Below, piece after piece: positions 44,501 through 53,399 of a stretch of 64,000 nt of DNA. Source of the DNA: JAHECQ01 sp963775125. Its GTDB lineage: Bacteria; Actinomycetota; Acidimicrobiia; Acidimicrobiales; SZUA-35. How positions within the stretch are numbered: the stretch's first letter is position 1; every line of letters begins with the position of its first letter. Under the pieces are notes generated by a model that was not told the origin of the DNA, did not search any database, and saw only the letters and a list, made by a program, of their open reading frames with translations. The stretch lies in assembly GCA_963775125.1 (NCBI GenBank), contig CAVZHQ010000007.1, forward strand, positions 930,001 to 994,000. Reading direction: 5' to 3'. The position numbers and the translations under genes are program-made.

Positions 44501-45921
44501 TGAAGGCTCGGGCAGAGGCGATCTACGACTGGATCTGGGCGGCGGTCGGTGGTGACATCGACCGCCGCTGCGCGGTGGATGTGGTTGGCGCCGAGGCATT
44601 GGACTCGGTCCTTGCGGTATCCGATCTGGCGGTTGGCGCTGTGGCTGCTGCTGCGGCGGCCACGTTCGAGTTCGCTCGGACGGCTGTCTCGCTGCGCCCA
44701 CCCGAACCGAGCGATGTCGGGACGGTTCTGGTCGACCGTTCACTGGTCAACGGCTGGTTTGCGAGGTCGCTTCGACCGCTCGGCTGGCAGCTCCCCGACG
44801 CCTGGGATTCCGTCGCGGGCGACTACCCGACCGCCGATGGTTGGATCAAGCTGCACACCAACGCCCCCCACCATCGAGCGTCCGCGCTCGGGGTGTTGGC
44901 GCTGGACAACGCTGCCGACAGGGCCGCTGTCGCCGAGCGTGTGGCCGGTTGGTCCGGCGAAGAGCTCGAAACCGCGGTGGTGCAAGCGGGGGGCTGTGCG
45001 GCCCGGATGCGAACCGTGTCGGAGTGGAACCTGCATCCGCAAGGAATCGCCGTCGCCGACGAGCCGCTCGTGCGCGTCGAACGGTCGGCATTCGACGGTC
45101 CCGTCGGTCATCGTCCTCTCGATGCCGGCCGGCCGCTCGACGGTGTCCGGGTACTGGATCTGACGCGGGTACTCGCCGGCCCCGTCGCTACCAGATGGCT
45201 CTCCGGCTTGGGCGCCGACGTGCTTCGGATCGATCCTCCCCAGTGGGAGGAACCCGCGATCGTCCCGGAGATGACCTTGGGCAAACGTTGTGCCCGCCTC
45301 GATCTGCGATCGGCGGAGGGCCGGTCTGCGCTCGTTGGTTTGCTACGAAGCGCCGATGTCTTCGTGCACGGCTACCGAGTCGGAGCGCTCGACGGGATGG
45401 GGCTCGGGGAGGACGAGCGTCAGGCGATTCGTCCCGGACTCGTCGACGTCTCCCTGAATGCCTATGGTTTCACTGGGCCGTGGGCGCACCGTCGAGGATT
45501 CGACAGCCTCGTCCAGATGAGCACGGGGATCAATGATCTCGGGCGACTCGTCCAAGGGAGCGATCGACCCGTGCCACTCCCGGTGCAGGCCCTCGATCAT
45601 GCAACCGGCTACCTCCTCGCCTCCACCGTGCTCCGGGGCCTCACCGAGCGACAGCACGACGGGCGGGGGTGGATCGGTCGCGCGTCGTTGGCCCGGACGG
45701 CGCGACTGCTCATGGAAGGCTCTGCGCTCGACGGCTCCGAGCCTGGCCCCGGCGGCCAGGCCCTCGATCCGGACCTGGTCGACAGGAACACAGGCTCACC
45801 CGAGCAGACACCGTGGGGACCCGCCCGGCGTTTGGCTCCGCCTGCCCGCATGGCCGGGACGTCGCTCCGCTGGGACTCGCCGGCCACCACCTTGGGGTCA
45901 GCGAATCCCGTGTGGCTGTGA
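44500..45921 (+). CDS. Two-part CaiB/BaiF (family III) CoA-transferase
   Basis: 473 aa. The first 200 residues are a degenerate CoA-transferase half (PTADGWIKLHTNAPHHRA matches the usual DGW..L.. region). The second part begins with LDGVRVLDLTRVLAGPVATRWL, then GADVLRIDPPQWEEPA, CARLDLRSAEGRSALVGLL and AYGFTGPWAHRRGFDSLVQMSTG, with a catalytic Asp in FDS. Such tandem or circularly arranged forms occur in actinobacteria. Last gene of the catabolic run; a 7-bp hairpin follows. Confidence 0.82.
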   Translation: MKARAEAIYDWIWAAVGGDIDRRCAVDVVGAEALDSVLAVSDLAVGAVAAAAAATFEFARTAVSLRPPEPSDVGTVLVDRSLVNGWFARSLRPLGWQLPDAWDSVAGDYPTADGWIKLHTNAPHHRASALGVLALDNAADRAAVAERVAGWSGEELETAVVQAGGCAARMRTVSEWNLHPQGIAVADEPLVRVERSAFDGPVGHRPLDAGRPLDGVRVLDLTRVLAGPVATRWLSGLGADVLRIDPPQWEEPAIVPEMTLGKRCARLDLRSAEGRSALVGLLRSADVFVHGYRVGALDGMGLGEDERQAIRPGLVDVSLNAYGFTGPWAHRRGFDSLVQMSTGINDLGRLVQGSDRPVPLPVQALDHATGYLLASTVLRGLTERQHDGRGWIGRASLARTARLLMEGSALDGSEPGPGGQALDPDLVDRNTGSPEQTPWGPARRLAPPARMAGTSLRWDSPATTLGSANPVWL

Positions 45922-45939
45922 CCGACGCGCAGGAGGACC

Positions 45940-45956
45940 GCTTCCTCGGGAAGCGA
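45940..45956. terminator. Hairpin after the catabolic operon
   Basis: CGCTTCC-TCG-GGAAGCG, a perfect 7-bp stem with a 3-nt loop beginning 19 nt after the stop; no T-run follows. A TATGTT -10-like box (45967-45972) for the lipoprotein gene comes directly after. Confidence 0.55.
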
Positions 45957-45997
45957 CGATTGCAAGTATGTTTGGAGCACCAGCTCCCGGGGGATCC

Positions 45998-46789
45998 ATG
46001 ACCGACATCCGACCACGCCCAGTTCCAGCTCACGCCACGCGCCGTCTTGTCGCCGTTGTCGGTGCCGTCGTCCTGCTGGCGGCTGCGTGTGGCGGATCGA
46101 GCGACAGTGAGGGAGCCGGCACCGACGAGACCACCTCGTCCACGACCGCGACCTCCTCGAGCACAACGAGCTCGTCGAACACGAGTTCGTCCGCGTCGGC
46201 ATCCACCTCCAGCACCGAAGCCCCGGACCTCGGCCAACCGGCGATCTGGCCGGCAGCCGACGTGGTCTTCCCGACGCCCGAGGCATCGGCCATCGACTTC
46301 GTCACCCAAGTGCTGGCGGTGCCCGGTGCGGTCGGCACCTTCCGACAGGGCGACACCCGGAGCGGCGAGATCGACGTGCTGTTCGGCGGCGAGGGCGGTG
46401 GCCGGGAGATCGTGCGCAGCATGCTGCTCATGCGCCAACTCGGCCCGTCCAACGGCTGGTTCGTGCTGGCCGCGATCAACCCGAACGCCGAGATCCAGGA
46501 TCCAGAGTCGGGCTCGGAGGTCGCCGCCGGTCCGTTGACCGTATCTGGCATCGGCCGCGGTTTCGAGGGCACGGTCGTGGTCGAGGCCTACCTCGCAGGC
46601 GAGACCGAACCCATCGACGCGGTGGTCACCCAGGGTGGCTCACTGGCCGACCCGGAGCCGTTCAGTGTCAGCCTCGACCTGACGGCCGCCTCGCCCGGCG
46701 ACGTCATCAGCATCGTGGTGCGGGGCGGCGTCGGCCACGAGGACGACCCCGGCGATTTCGGGGCGATCTCGGTGGTCATCCCGGGCTGA
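45998..46789 (+). CDS. Secreted lipoprotein with Gmad2-type immunoglobulin-like domain
   Basis: 263 aa. Basic N-terminus, hydrophobic segment LVAVVGAVVLLAAACGG ending in a lipobox Cys, then a long Ser/Thr spacer that would cross the wall region. The folded part includes AIDFVTQVLAVPGAVGTFRQGD and a C-terminal Ig-like region, PLTVSGIGRGFEGTVVVEAYL with VVTQGGSLADPEPFSVSLDL, as in the Gmad2 domain found in spore-germination and other cell-surface proteins. Possible -10 at 45967 (TATGTT). Function unknown. Confidence 0.78.
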   Translation: MTDIRPRPVPAHATRRLVAVVGAVVLLAAACGGSSDSEGAGTDETTSSTTATSSSTTSSSNTSSSASASTSSTEAPDLGQPAIWPAADVVFPTPEASAIDFVTQVLAVPGAVGTFRQGDTRSGEIDVLFGGEGGGREIVRSMLLMRQLGPSNGWFVLAAINPNAEIQDPESGSEVAAGPLTVSGIGRGFEGTVVVEAYLAGETEPIDAVVTQGGSLADPEPFSVSLDLTAASPGDVISIVVRGGVGHEDDPGDFGAISVVIPG

Positions 46790-46808
46790 GCACCGCCCCG
46801 AACCAAGG

Positions 46809-47381
46809 TCAGCGGGCCAGGAGCTGATCCAGCTTCGCTTCGATGCCACCCATCCTGGCCTCGAGCACCGCCAGGCGAGCCTTCTTGCCCGACCCGGACT
46901 TGGCGGCCGAGCCGTTGGCACCCATCTCTTCCTCACAGCACAGCTGCTCATGACAAGCCCGAAGCATGCGACCGCTGTCGCGTTCCTCGGCGATGTAGCG
47001 GCCGAGGAGTGCCCCGGTCTGGATGTCGATGGTCTTGTCGTTGAACATGCCCGAGAAGATGTCGGGTTGATCGTCGTCCGCATTTCGCACGAGGCCGAGG
47101 CGTTCGAATTTCTCACGATCGGACAGCTCGGTCGAACACGCAGTGGCGCACTTGTCGGCGATGTCGGGCGCCTCTTTGCGCTGGAGCTCGAAGCCGAGTT
47201 CGCACATGCGCTTGGCAAAAGCCTTCCCGTGTTCGCCTTCGCGTAGGGCCACGGTGGCGATCACCTGACGCACATCGTCACGGTCGGTAGCGGCGGCCCA
47301 GCCGCCGAGGTAGCACTCGGCGTCGGTCTCGGCGTTGGCAATGGCGTTCAGGAGACCCAGGTAGGACGGTTTGTCAGTCAT
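46809..47381 (-). CDS. Ferritin-like four-helix protein of unknown function
   Basis: 190 aa. An early helix with AIANAETDAECYLGGWAAA and a second with ALREGEHGKAFAKRMCELGFEL give Glu ... ExxH ligands like a ferritin-like di-iron site; a third helix has YIAEERDSGRMLRACHEQL. The C-terminus is a Lys-rich linker and a short coiled coil (ARLAVLEARMGGIEAKLDQLLAR), perhaps for oligomerisation. I do not recognise the exact family. It starts 4 nt upstream of, and on the same strand as, the end of the LLM oxidoreductase gene, so they may be co-transcribed. Confidence 0.6.
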   Translation of the reverse strand: MTDKPSYLGLLNAIANAETDAECYLGGWAAATDRDDVRQVIATVALREGEHGKAFAKRMCELGFELQRKEAPDIADKCATACSTELSDREKFERLGLVRNADDDQPDIFSGMFNDKTIDIQTGALLGRYIAEERDSGRMLRACHEQLCCEEEMGANGSAAKSGSGKKARLAVLEARMGGIEAKLDQLLAR

Positions 47382-47384
47382 GGA

Positions 47385-48506
47385 TCAAGTGTCCCTCAGT
47401 GCGCCCGATCCGGCAAGGCTGGCCGCTGGAGTGAGATGGGCGACCCGAGGGCCGACCTCCTCGGCCAACAGCTTCATCGAGTGATGCCACCGGTCTGGTT
47501 GCTCGCTGTAGTCGAACCCGAAGACGAGGAGCTTGCCGAAGCCGCCGCATTCGTCGTAGACGCCGGCGAGCTTCTCGGCCACGGTGTCCGGAGAACCGAC
47601 GAGCCAGTTGTGACGGGCGCAGTACTCGACGGTGACCTCGGAGTCGGGCGTGTCCGGATCGTGCTTCAAGAACTCGAGGAATCCGAAGTTCTCGAGCAGC
47701 GGCAGGAAGTACTCGCCCATCATGCGACCCATCGGGCCATTGACGGCGAGTTCCCAGGCCTCCTCATCGGTGTCGGCAACGAGTACCTCGCGGACGAGGC
47801 TCCAGTCGTTGCGGTCAGCGGTCCTGCCAACCCGTGCTGCACCTTCCTCGACCGATTCCCAGTGGCTGGCCACGTACGCAGGGTTCAAATTGAGCGAGAG
47901 AGGAATGAAGCCTTTCTCGCCTGCCAGCTTGAGCGTCTCGGAGCCCTTGCTGAGGCCGGCGATGCCAATCCGCGGGTGCGGCTGCTGCAGTGGCTTGATG
48001 TGGGGCTTGAGGAAGCCGAACATCGTCTCGGGCAGCGACGCCGACCAGTACTTGCCTTCGTAGGTGTACGGCGCCTCGTTCTCCCAGAGCGCCAAGATGA
48101 TCTCGAGCGATTCCTTGGTCATCTCGCGATTCTCGCCGCCCATCCCATCGACGTGGAACATCGCCCAGTCACTCGGCAGGCCGCTCGCAGCTACGCCGAA
48201 CAGCAGCCGGCCCTCGGAAAGATGATCGAGCATCGCCACCCGATTCGCCAGCGAGGCCGGGTGATAATAGGGGAGGAGGAAGCCGCCGGGACCAATGCGG
48301 AGATTCTTGGTGTTGCGGAAACCGTCGAGCACGAGGTAGTCCGGCGCCGGGTGTGGCTCCCAGGGAGCGGTGTGATGTTCACCGACCCAGAAGTCGCCGT
48401 AGCCCAGCTCATCGGCCCAAACCATCGTCTGGACGTCCCACTCGTGGCCTTCCCGCAGACCGCGCTCGGGCGGATGGGACGGCATGGTGAAGTAGCCGAA
48501 TTCCAT
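47385..48506 (-). CDS. LLM-class flavin/F420-dependent oxidoreductase (luciferase-like)
   Basis: 373 aa from the ATG at 48506 (MEFGYFTMPSHPPERG). TIM barrel of the bacterial luciferase family: ADELGYGDFWVGEHHTAPWEP, GPGGFLLPYYHPASLANRVAMLDHLSEGRLLFGVAASGLPSDW, and LVGSPDTVAEKLAGVY near the end. Such enzymes use FMNH2 or F420 for monooxygenation or hydride transfer; the substrate cannot be told. GAGGTG lies just upstream of the chosen ATG. Confidence 0.86.
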   Translation of the reverse strand: MEFGYFTMPSHPPERGLREGHEWDVQTMVWADELGYGDFWVGEHHTAPWEPHPAPDYLVLDGFRNTKNLRIGPGGFLLPYYHPASLANRVAMLDHLSEGRLLFGVAASGLPSDWAMFHVDGMGGENREMTKESLEIILALWENEAPYTYEGKYWSASLPETMFGFLKPHIKPLQQPHPRIGIAGLSKGSETLKLAGEKGFIPLSLNLNPAYVASHWESVEEGAARVGRTADRNDWSLVREVLVADTDEEAWELAVNGPMGRMMGEYFLPLLENFGFLEFLKHDPDTPDSEVTVEYCARHNWLVGSPDTVAEKLAGVYDECGGFGKLLVFGFDYSEQPDRWHHSMKLLAEEVGPRVAHLTPAASLAGSGALRDT

Positions 48507-48595
48507 GGTGCACCTCGTTTCGTGTGATGCCCGGTCCCCCCGGGCGCTGCCCTGAAGGTAGCCCACTCACCGTCGCATCGTCCTGTCAGATCGAA

Positions 48596-49489
48596 TCAGG
48601 TGAGCAGCACGAGGGCGACGCCCGCCACGACGAGGACGGCGCCCCAGTACTCGCTGCGGCGCCGCTGTTCGTGGAACACGAAACGGCCGACCAGGAAGGC
48701 GAAGACGACGTCGATCTGCCCGACGGTACGGACGACCGCCGCGTTGTGCAGCGTCATGCCGATGGCCCAGCCCGCCGACCCCAGCACGCTCGTCACGCCG
48801 ACCAGCATCGACGACTTCCAGTTGCGGCCGATCGCCGCTATCTCCGTCGGCTGGCGGAGCAACAGCCAAGACCCGTTGACCAGCGTCTGGATGCTGTTCA
48901 TCGCAGCCAAGGTGACCAACGCCCGCACGACGGCAGGGCCGTCACCGAGCGACCCGCTCGCGGCCCGAATGAAGACCGCCGCGGTCGCCAATCCCGCGCC
49001 GGCACCGATTCCCGCCCACATCGCTCGATCGCCCTCGGGGCGGACGACTTCGGCGATGAGCTTCACATCGCCGCGACACGCCAGGACAACCACACCGACA
49101 AGGCAAACAGCGGCACCGACCCAGCTCATCGGCCCGAGCGGTTCGGACAACAGGAGCCATGAGAGGAGCGCAACCTGGATGGCCTCGGTCTTGGAGTACG
49201 CAGTCCCGATCGCGAAGTCGCGCAGCGCAAAAGCTCGGATGAGCAGGTTGGTTCCGACGATCTGCCCGATCCCCGCAAGCGCCACCCGCCACAAGAAGCC
49301 ACCGGTGAGCGACGGCAAGTTCACACCGGCGACCGCCATCACGGCCACGGCGGCGATCGAGAGCGGCGCGCCGAATCCGTACCGAACGAAGCCGGCAGCG
49401 TTGGGACTGAGGATCCCCTTGAGCCGCTGCTGCATGGCGGTCCGAGCGACCTGCAACAACGCCGAAACGAGGGTGGCTACGAGCCACAT
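48596..49489 (-). CDS. EamA/DMT-family membrane transporter
   Basis: 297 aa from the ATG at 49489, about ten membrane helices: WLVATLVSALLQVARTAMQ, WVGAAVCLVGVVVLACRG and AVLVVAGVALVLLT, with a KTEAIQVALLSWLLLSEPLG segment typical of EamA repeats. Substrate unknown. The start lies one base after the stop of the flavin monooxygenase gene, so the two are probably translated together. Confidence 0.82.
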   Translation of the reverse strand: MWLVATLVSALLQVARTAMQQRLKGILSPNAAGFVRYGFGAPLSIAAVAVMAVAGVNLPSLTGGFLWRVALAGIGQIVGTNLLIRAFALRDFAIGTAYSKTEAIQVALLSWLLLSEPLGPMSWVGAAVCLVGVVVLACRGDVKLIAEVVRPEGDRAMWAGIGAGAGLATAAVFIRAASGSLGDGPAVVRALVTLAAMNSIQTLVNGSWLLLRQPTEIAAIGRNWKSSMLVGVTSVLGSAGWAIGMTLHNAAVVRTVGQIDVVFAFLVGRFVFHEQRRRSEYWGAVLVVAGVALVLLT

Positions 49490-49490
49490 G

Positions 49491-51155
49491 TCACCCGATG
49501 GGCCGACCGGTGACCGCAGCGAGGATCGGCCCCCAGTCGTCGGGCGCAGTGTCACCGGTCCAAGCCACGTGATGATCGGGCCGCACCAGGAGGATGCGGT
49601 GGTGGTAGACGCCGCTGAAGTCCTCGTTGATCTTGACGATCGTCAACGGAATGCCGGCGGTTCGGGCAGCAGCAGCGGCGTTCGTCAGCTCCTGATCACC
49701 AACGGTGACGACGCTGAACCCGGCCCCGAAATACGAGTACAGCGAACGCTTCCGTCCGAGGAACTCGGTGTGGAACCAGCCGTCCTGGAGAAATACGTTG
49801 GGCAGACGATCCCCCGGCTCGCTCGATGGTCGGTAGACGAGCGGGTCGAAGTCGAGGTCGGGTCGTGCGTCGGGGATCACCGGCGATTCGGAGTAGCGAA
49901 ATCCGTGCTCGATACCCCAGCACTCGTTCTCGGTGTTGCCGATGGCCTGAATGGCTGCGCCCAGGGACGCCCGGGCGACGTCACCGGCCGGTCCCTCGTC
50001 GTGCAGATCGGGGCGCGCGGCGTACTCCTTCGCAATCTGGACCCGCACTCGGGCGTGCTGACCGCTGGCATCCCGGTTGCGTAGGGCCACCGGACGACGC
50101 TCTGCCGCATAGGAATCGAGCAGGCGGTCACCACCCCAGCCGTTCCACACCGCTCCCAGCTTCCAGCCGAGGTCGACGGCATCGCCGACACCGGTGTTCA
50201 TGCCGTAGCCACCGGTGGGGATGAACTGGTGAGCGGAATCACCGCAGAGAAAAGCCCTCCCTTGACGGTAACGATCGGCGACGACCAGGTGAGCGGTCCA
50301 TGCGTTCGCCAACAGAATCTCCGCATCCAGAGGTTCGGCATGGCCGAGGCCGAGGAACGATCGCAGGAAGGCCTCCGGGTCGAGGTCGGCCGGATCGACG
50401 CCGTCGGGAACCCGTGCCTGAAGCGTCCATGTGTCGACGTCATCCTGGGCGATCAACGTTCCTGCAGCCGATTGCGTGTGCCAGACGACCCCGAAGCGTT
50501 GCAGACGATCGAGACGGCCGGACCGGAAGTGGATCATGTACGACTGGCGGGCACCCATCGCGCCTTCCAGCCCGATCTCGAGTTGGCGACGCACCACGCT
50601 GCCCCCGCCGTCACACCCGGCGAGATAGGTGGCGCGAAGTTCATCGGTTTCACCATCGGTCGACCGCAGCGTTGCCGTGACCCCGTCATCGTCCTGCGTG
50701 AATGATTCGAGCGCCCATCCGTACCGGACATCAGCTTCGGGTTTGTCGACGAGCGCGTCCCGCAATGCCGGCTCGAGCACGATCTGTGAGATGCGTACCG
50801 GCGGCTCGGCCGGGAGGGTGCCGTCGTTCACCTCGAACAAGCGCTCCCACACCTCGGTCTGGGATGGGTACCTGAAGCGATGGACTTCGTGTCCATCGAG
50901 GCCCGTCACCCAGACGACGTCGAAGGGGCTGTCGACCGGACAGCCGATCTGACGTACCCGTTCGGAGAGCTGCAGGCGGCTGAACAGCTCCATGCTGCGG
51001 CTGTTGGTCAGATCCATCTTGGGGGCCTGCGTCGTCGTCTCGTTCCGCTCGACCAGGACGAACGGCACCCCGTGCAGCGAGAGCTCGTGGCCCAGAGTGA
51101 GGCCGACCGGTCCGCCGCCGACGATGAGGACCGGTGTACTGGGCGCATCATGCAT
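49491..51155 (-). CDS. FAD-dependent aromatic hydroxylase (class A monooxygenase)
   Basis: 554 aa. FAD site VLIVGGGPVGLTLGHELSLHG (residues about 8-28), the DG motif region LAGCDGGGSVVRRQL, and the GD motif FLCGDSAHQFIPTGGYGMNTGVGDA; the C-terminal thioredoxin-like domain fits the phenol 2-monooxygenase/MhpA branch. Hydroxylates an aromatic ring with NAD(P)H and O2. The ATG at 51155 follows directly on a perfect 15-bp tandem duplication, each copy holding a CACAAT -10-like box. Confidence 0.88.
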   Translation of the reverse strand: MHDAPSTPVLIVGGGPVGLTLGHELSLHGVPFVLVERNETTTQAPKMDLTNSRSMELFSRLQLSERVRQIGCPVDSPFDVVWVTGLDGHEVHRFRYPSQTEVWERLFEVNDGTLPAEPPVRISQIVLEPALRDALVDKPEADVRYGWALESFTQDDDGVTATLRSTDGETDELRATYLAGCDGGGSVVRRQLEIGLEGAMGARQSYMIHFRSGRLDRLQRFGVVWHTQSAAGTLIAQDDVDTWTLQARVPDGVDPADLDPEAFLRSFLGLGHAEPLDAEILLANAWTAHLVVADRYRQGRAFLCGDSAHQFIPTGGYGMNTGVGDAVDLGWKLGAVWNGWGGDRLLDSYAAERRPVALRNRDASGQHARVRVQIAKEYAARPDLHDEGPAGDVARASLGAAIQAIGNTENECWGIEHGFRYSESPVIPDARPDLDFDPLVYRPSSEPGDRLPNVFLQDGWFHTEFLGRKRSLYSYFGAGFSVVTVGDQELTNAAAAARTAGIPLTIVKINEDFSGVYHHRILLVRPDHHVAWTGDTAPDDWGPILAAVTGRPIG

Positions 51156-51185
51156 GGTCCGATTGTGGCAGGTCCGATTGTGGCA
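51156..51185 (-). promoter_or_regulatory. 15-bp duplicated promoter or operator in front of the flavin hydroxylase
   Basis: On the minus strand TGCCACAATCGGACC occurs twice, perfectly, touching the ATG at 51155. CACAAT followed by 6 nt and the ATG has the geometry of a leaderless -10 box; the duplication gives a second one 15 nt upstream. It may instead be a regulator half-site pair. Confidence 0.5.
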
Positions 51186-51201
51186 GCAGCGGACGCTTCC
51201 G

Positions 51202-51664
51202 ATGCATGATCTCCGCATCGGTCCTCACTCGGAGGGCTTGCGGTTCGAACGAACGCACACAGTGGGAGTGAACACGCACGACGGTCTCGACCTGACGGTG
51301 GCCAACCTCGAAGCGATGAGCGAAGAGGTTCGTTCGGAGGGTGGGCCCTCGGCCACGACGCGAGCATTCAATCACTCGCTCATCTCGGAGTTCAGGGCAA
51401 ACAAGGGGGCCTTGTCCGGAGACTTCGCCCGCGCCCGCTTCCTGCTCCTGACCACGACAGGGCCTCATCGCCAACCCCACCGTTACCGTCGAGTTGGGCG
51501 CCGAGACCTATCAGGCGACCGCGGTCACCATCACCGGCCCGGAGCGTGACGAACTCTTCGCCCGGGTCGCGGCGAAGATTCCCAACTTTGCCGACTACCA
51601 ACAGCGGACCGACCGTGTGATCCCGGTCGTCGAGTTGCGTCCGCTGACTGAAGAAGCGGACTGA
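51202..51664 (+). pseudogene. Ddn-type F420-dependent nitroreductase-family protein with internal deletion
   Basis: From the ATG at 51202 (or GTG at 51268) the frame reads EFRANKGALSGDFARARFLLLTTTG, the N-terminal part of deazaflavin-dependent Ddn-like proteins. At about 51462 it jumps frame directly to LIANPTVTVELGAETYQATAV and ends with NFADYQQRTDRVIPVVELRP. The roughly 38 residues that normally separate TTTG from LIANP, and carry cofactor-binding residues, are missing, so the gene is not functional as read. Confidence 0.75.
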
Positions 51665-51678
51665 GCGACGGTCGGGAT

Positions 51679-52350
51679 CTAGTCGAAGCCGACGAACGAG
51701 GCGATGGTCTGCGCCGGTACCCGGCTGGATCGGACGTCGTTCGCGGCGAACTCGTCGGCCGGGTAGCCCATGGCAACGCAGGTCATGATCACCTCGTCCT
51801 CGGGGATGTTGGCGTGCTCACGGACCACGCCGGACTGCATGATGCCCTGTCCGTTGATGACCGTCCCCAGTCCACGATCCCACGCGGCGAGGCAGAGGCC
51901 ATAGGTCACTGCTCCGAGGTCGAAGTGCCCGATGGTCGCCATGTCGAGCGCCCGGTCGTAGGTGACGACGATCGAGACGGGAGCATCGAACTGTCGGAAG
52001 CCCCGCATCATCCAGTCCTTGCGCATGACCTTGTCGTCGCGGATGCCCATGGCGTCGAACAGCTGATAGGCGATCTCGACCTGGCGATCACGATGCACGC
52101 CTTCGTAGGCGCCATGGGCCTCGATCTCCCGCTTCGGCTTGGCGCCGGCCATCATCAACTCGGTGTTTCCTCGACGAATGCGCTCGAGCGGCTCGCCGGT
52201 CACGACGTGGAAGTGCCACGGCTGAGTATTCATCGACGATGGCGCAGCGACCGCCAGGTCGACGATCTCGAGGATCACGTCCTTGGGGACCGGGTCGGGC
52301 TTGTATCCCCGAATGCTGCGGCGCTGACGAACCAGTTCTTCGAATTCCAT
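51679..52350 (-). CDS. Nitroreductase-family FMN oxidoreductase
   Basis: 223 aa. RRSIRGYKPDPVPKDVILEI and APSSMNTQPWHFHVV bind FMN phosphate and ring; GAVTYGLCLAAWDRGLGTVI and MGYPADEF are the second conserved block. Reduces nitro or quinone compounds with NAD(P)H. Convergent with the broken Ddn-like gene, 14 nt apart; its start faces the TauE gene 110 nt away. Confidence 0.88.
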   Translation of the reverse strand: MEFEELVRQRRSIRGYKPDPVPKDVILEIVDLAVAAPSSMNTQPWHFHVVTGEPLERIRRGNTELMMAGAKPKREIEAHGAYEGVHRDRQVEIAYQLFDAMGIRDDKVMRKDWMMRGFRQFDAPVSIVVTYDRALDMATIGHFDLGAVTYGLCLAAWDRGLGTVINGQGIMQSGVVREHANIPEDEVIMTCVAMGYPADEFAANDVRSSRVPAQTIASFVGFD

Positions 52351-52460
52351 CGAACGATTGTGCCCGATGAATCGGCTCGTGGCCTACTGCAAACCGCCGA
52401 TAGGGATGTGACGGATCACCCATTTGCCAAATACGCATAATCAGGTAGGTTTTGGGGAGT

Positions 52461-53399
52461 ATGGATTCGCAGCTCCTCCTCGTCGCCCTCGCCGGATTTG
52501 CGGCATCGCTCGTCGACGGGGCGTTGGGCATGGGCTTCGGACCGACATCGTCCAGCATTCTTCTCGGTGCCGGAGTCAGCCCGGTCTCCACCTCGACGAC
52601 GGTCAATCTGGCCAAGGTGGTCACCGGCATCGCCGGCGGAGCAGCCCACTGGCGTGCCGGAAACGTCGATCGGCGGCTCGTGCTGAGGCTGGCCGGCCCG
52701 GCGGTCCTCGGTTCCATCGTCGGTGCCCTCGTACTCACCAACGTCGATGCCGATCAGATCCGGCCGGTGCTCGCCCTGATGCTCCTGCTCGTCGGGCTCC
52801 GGCTGCTGGTTCGCTTCAGCGCCCCGATGTCGTCGCCGTCGCCTGGCGGGTCGACCGAAGGGGTCGATGGCCCCGGCCGCTCCAGTTGGGGGTTCCGAGC
52901 AGTTGCCGCAACCGGGGGTTTGACCAATGGACTGGTCGGCGCCTGGGGTCCGGTCATCACGCCTTACCTGTTGCACCGACGGATTGCCCCACGCGTCGTC
53001 GTGGGCTCGGTCAACACCGCGGAGATCGTCGTGGCGCTGGTGTCGGCCGGCTCGCTCATCACGTCGCTCGGCAGCAACGGCGTCGAGCCGTCGATCGTGA
53101 TCGCGATGCTCGCCGGCGGAGTCGTCGCAGCCCCACTCTCGGCGCACGTGGTGAAGTTCATCGCCCCCAGGGTGCTCGGCATGGCGATTGCGTGTTTGTT
53201 GCTTGTGACCCAGACACGGGAACTCGCCCTCGCCCTCGATCGCCCGGTGCTCCCCGCGCTCGGACTGGCGCTTGCGGTCGGCACCCTCGTGGTCTGGACC
53301 CTCACCCGACGAAATCGGTCCGTCACCGTCGGAGACGACGAAGCAGCCGACGGCCCCGATCCGGTCCTTGCCCTCGCCGTTGATCAGCGAGCGAGCTGA
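52461..53399 (+). CDS. TauE/SafE-family permease (sulfite/organosulfur exporter type)
   Basis: 312 aa with eight or so membrane helices in two repeats: LVALAGFAASLVDGALGMGFGP and AATGGLTNGLVGAWGPVITP are the twin signature segments. The family exports sulfite, sulfonates or related anions; specificity is not visible. TAGGTT (52446-52451) with GGGGAG precedes the ATG. A loose inverted repeat (CCAAA ... TTTTGG, 52427-52455) overlaps this -10 and could bind the Rrf2 regulator encoded convergently at 53384. Confidence 0.85.
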   Translation: MDSQLLLVALAGFAASLVDGALGMGFGPTSSSILLGAGVSPVSTSTTVNLAKVVTGIAGGAAHWRAGNVDRRLVLRLAGPAVLGSIVGALVLTNVDADQIRPVLALMLLLVGLRLLVRFSAPMSSPSPGGSTEGVDGPGRSSWGFRAVAATGGLTNGLVGAWGPVITPYLLHRRIAPRVVVGSVNTAEIVVALVSAGSLITSLGSNGVEPSIVIAMLAGGVVAAPLSAHVVKFIAPRVLGMAIACLLLVTQTRELALALDRPVLPALGLALAVGTLVVWTLTRRNRSVTVGDDEAADGPDPVLALAVDQRAS

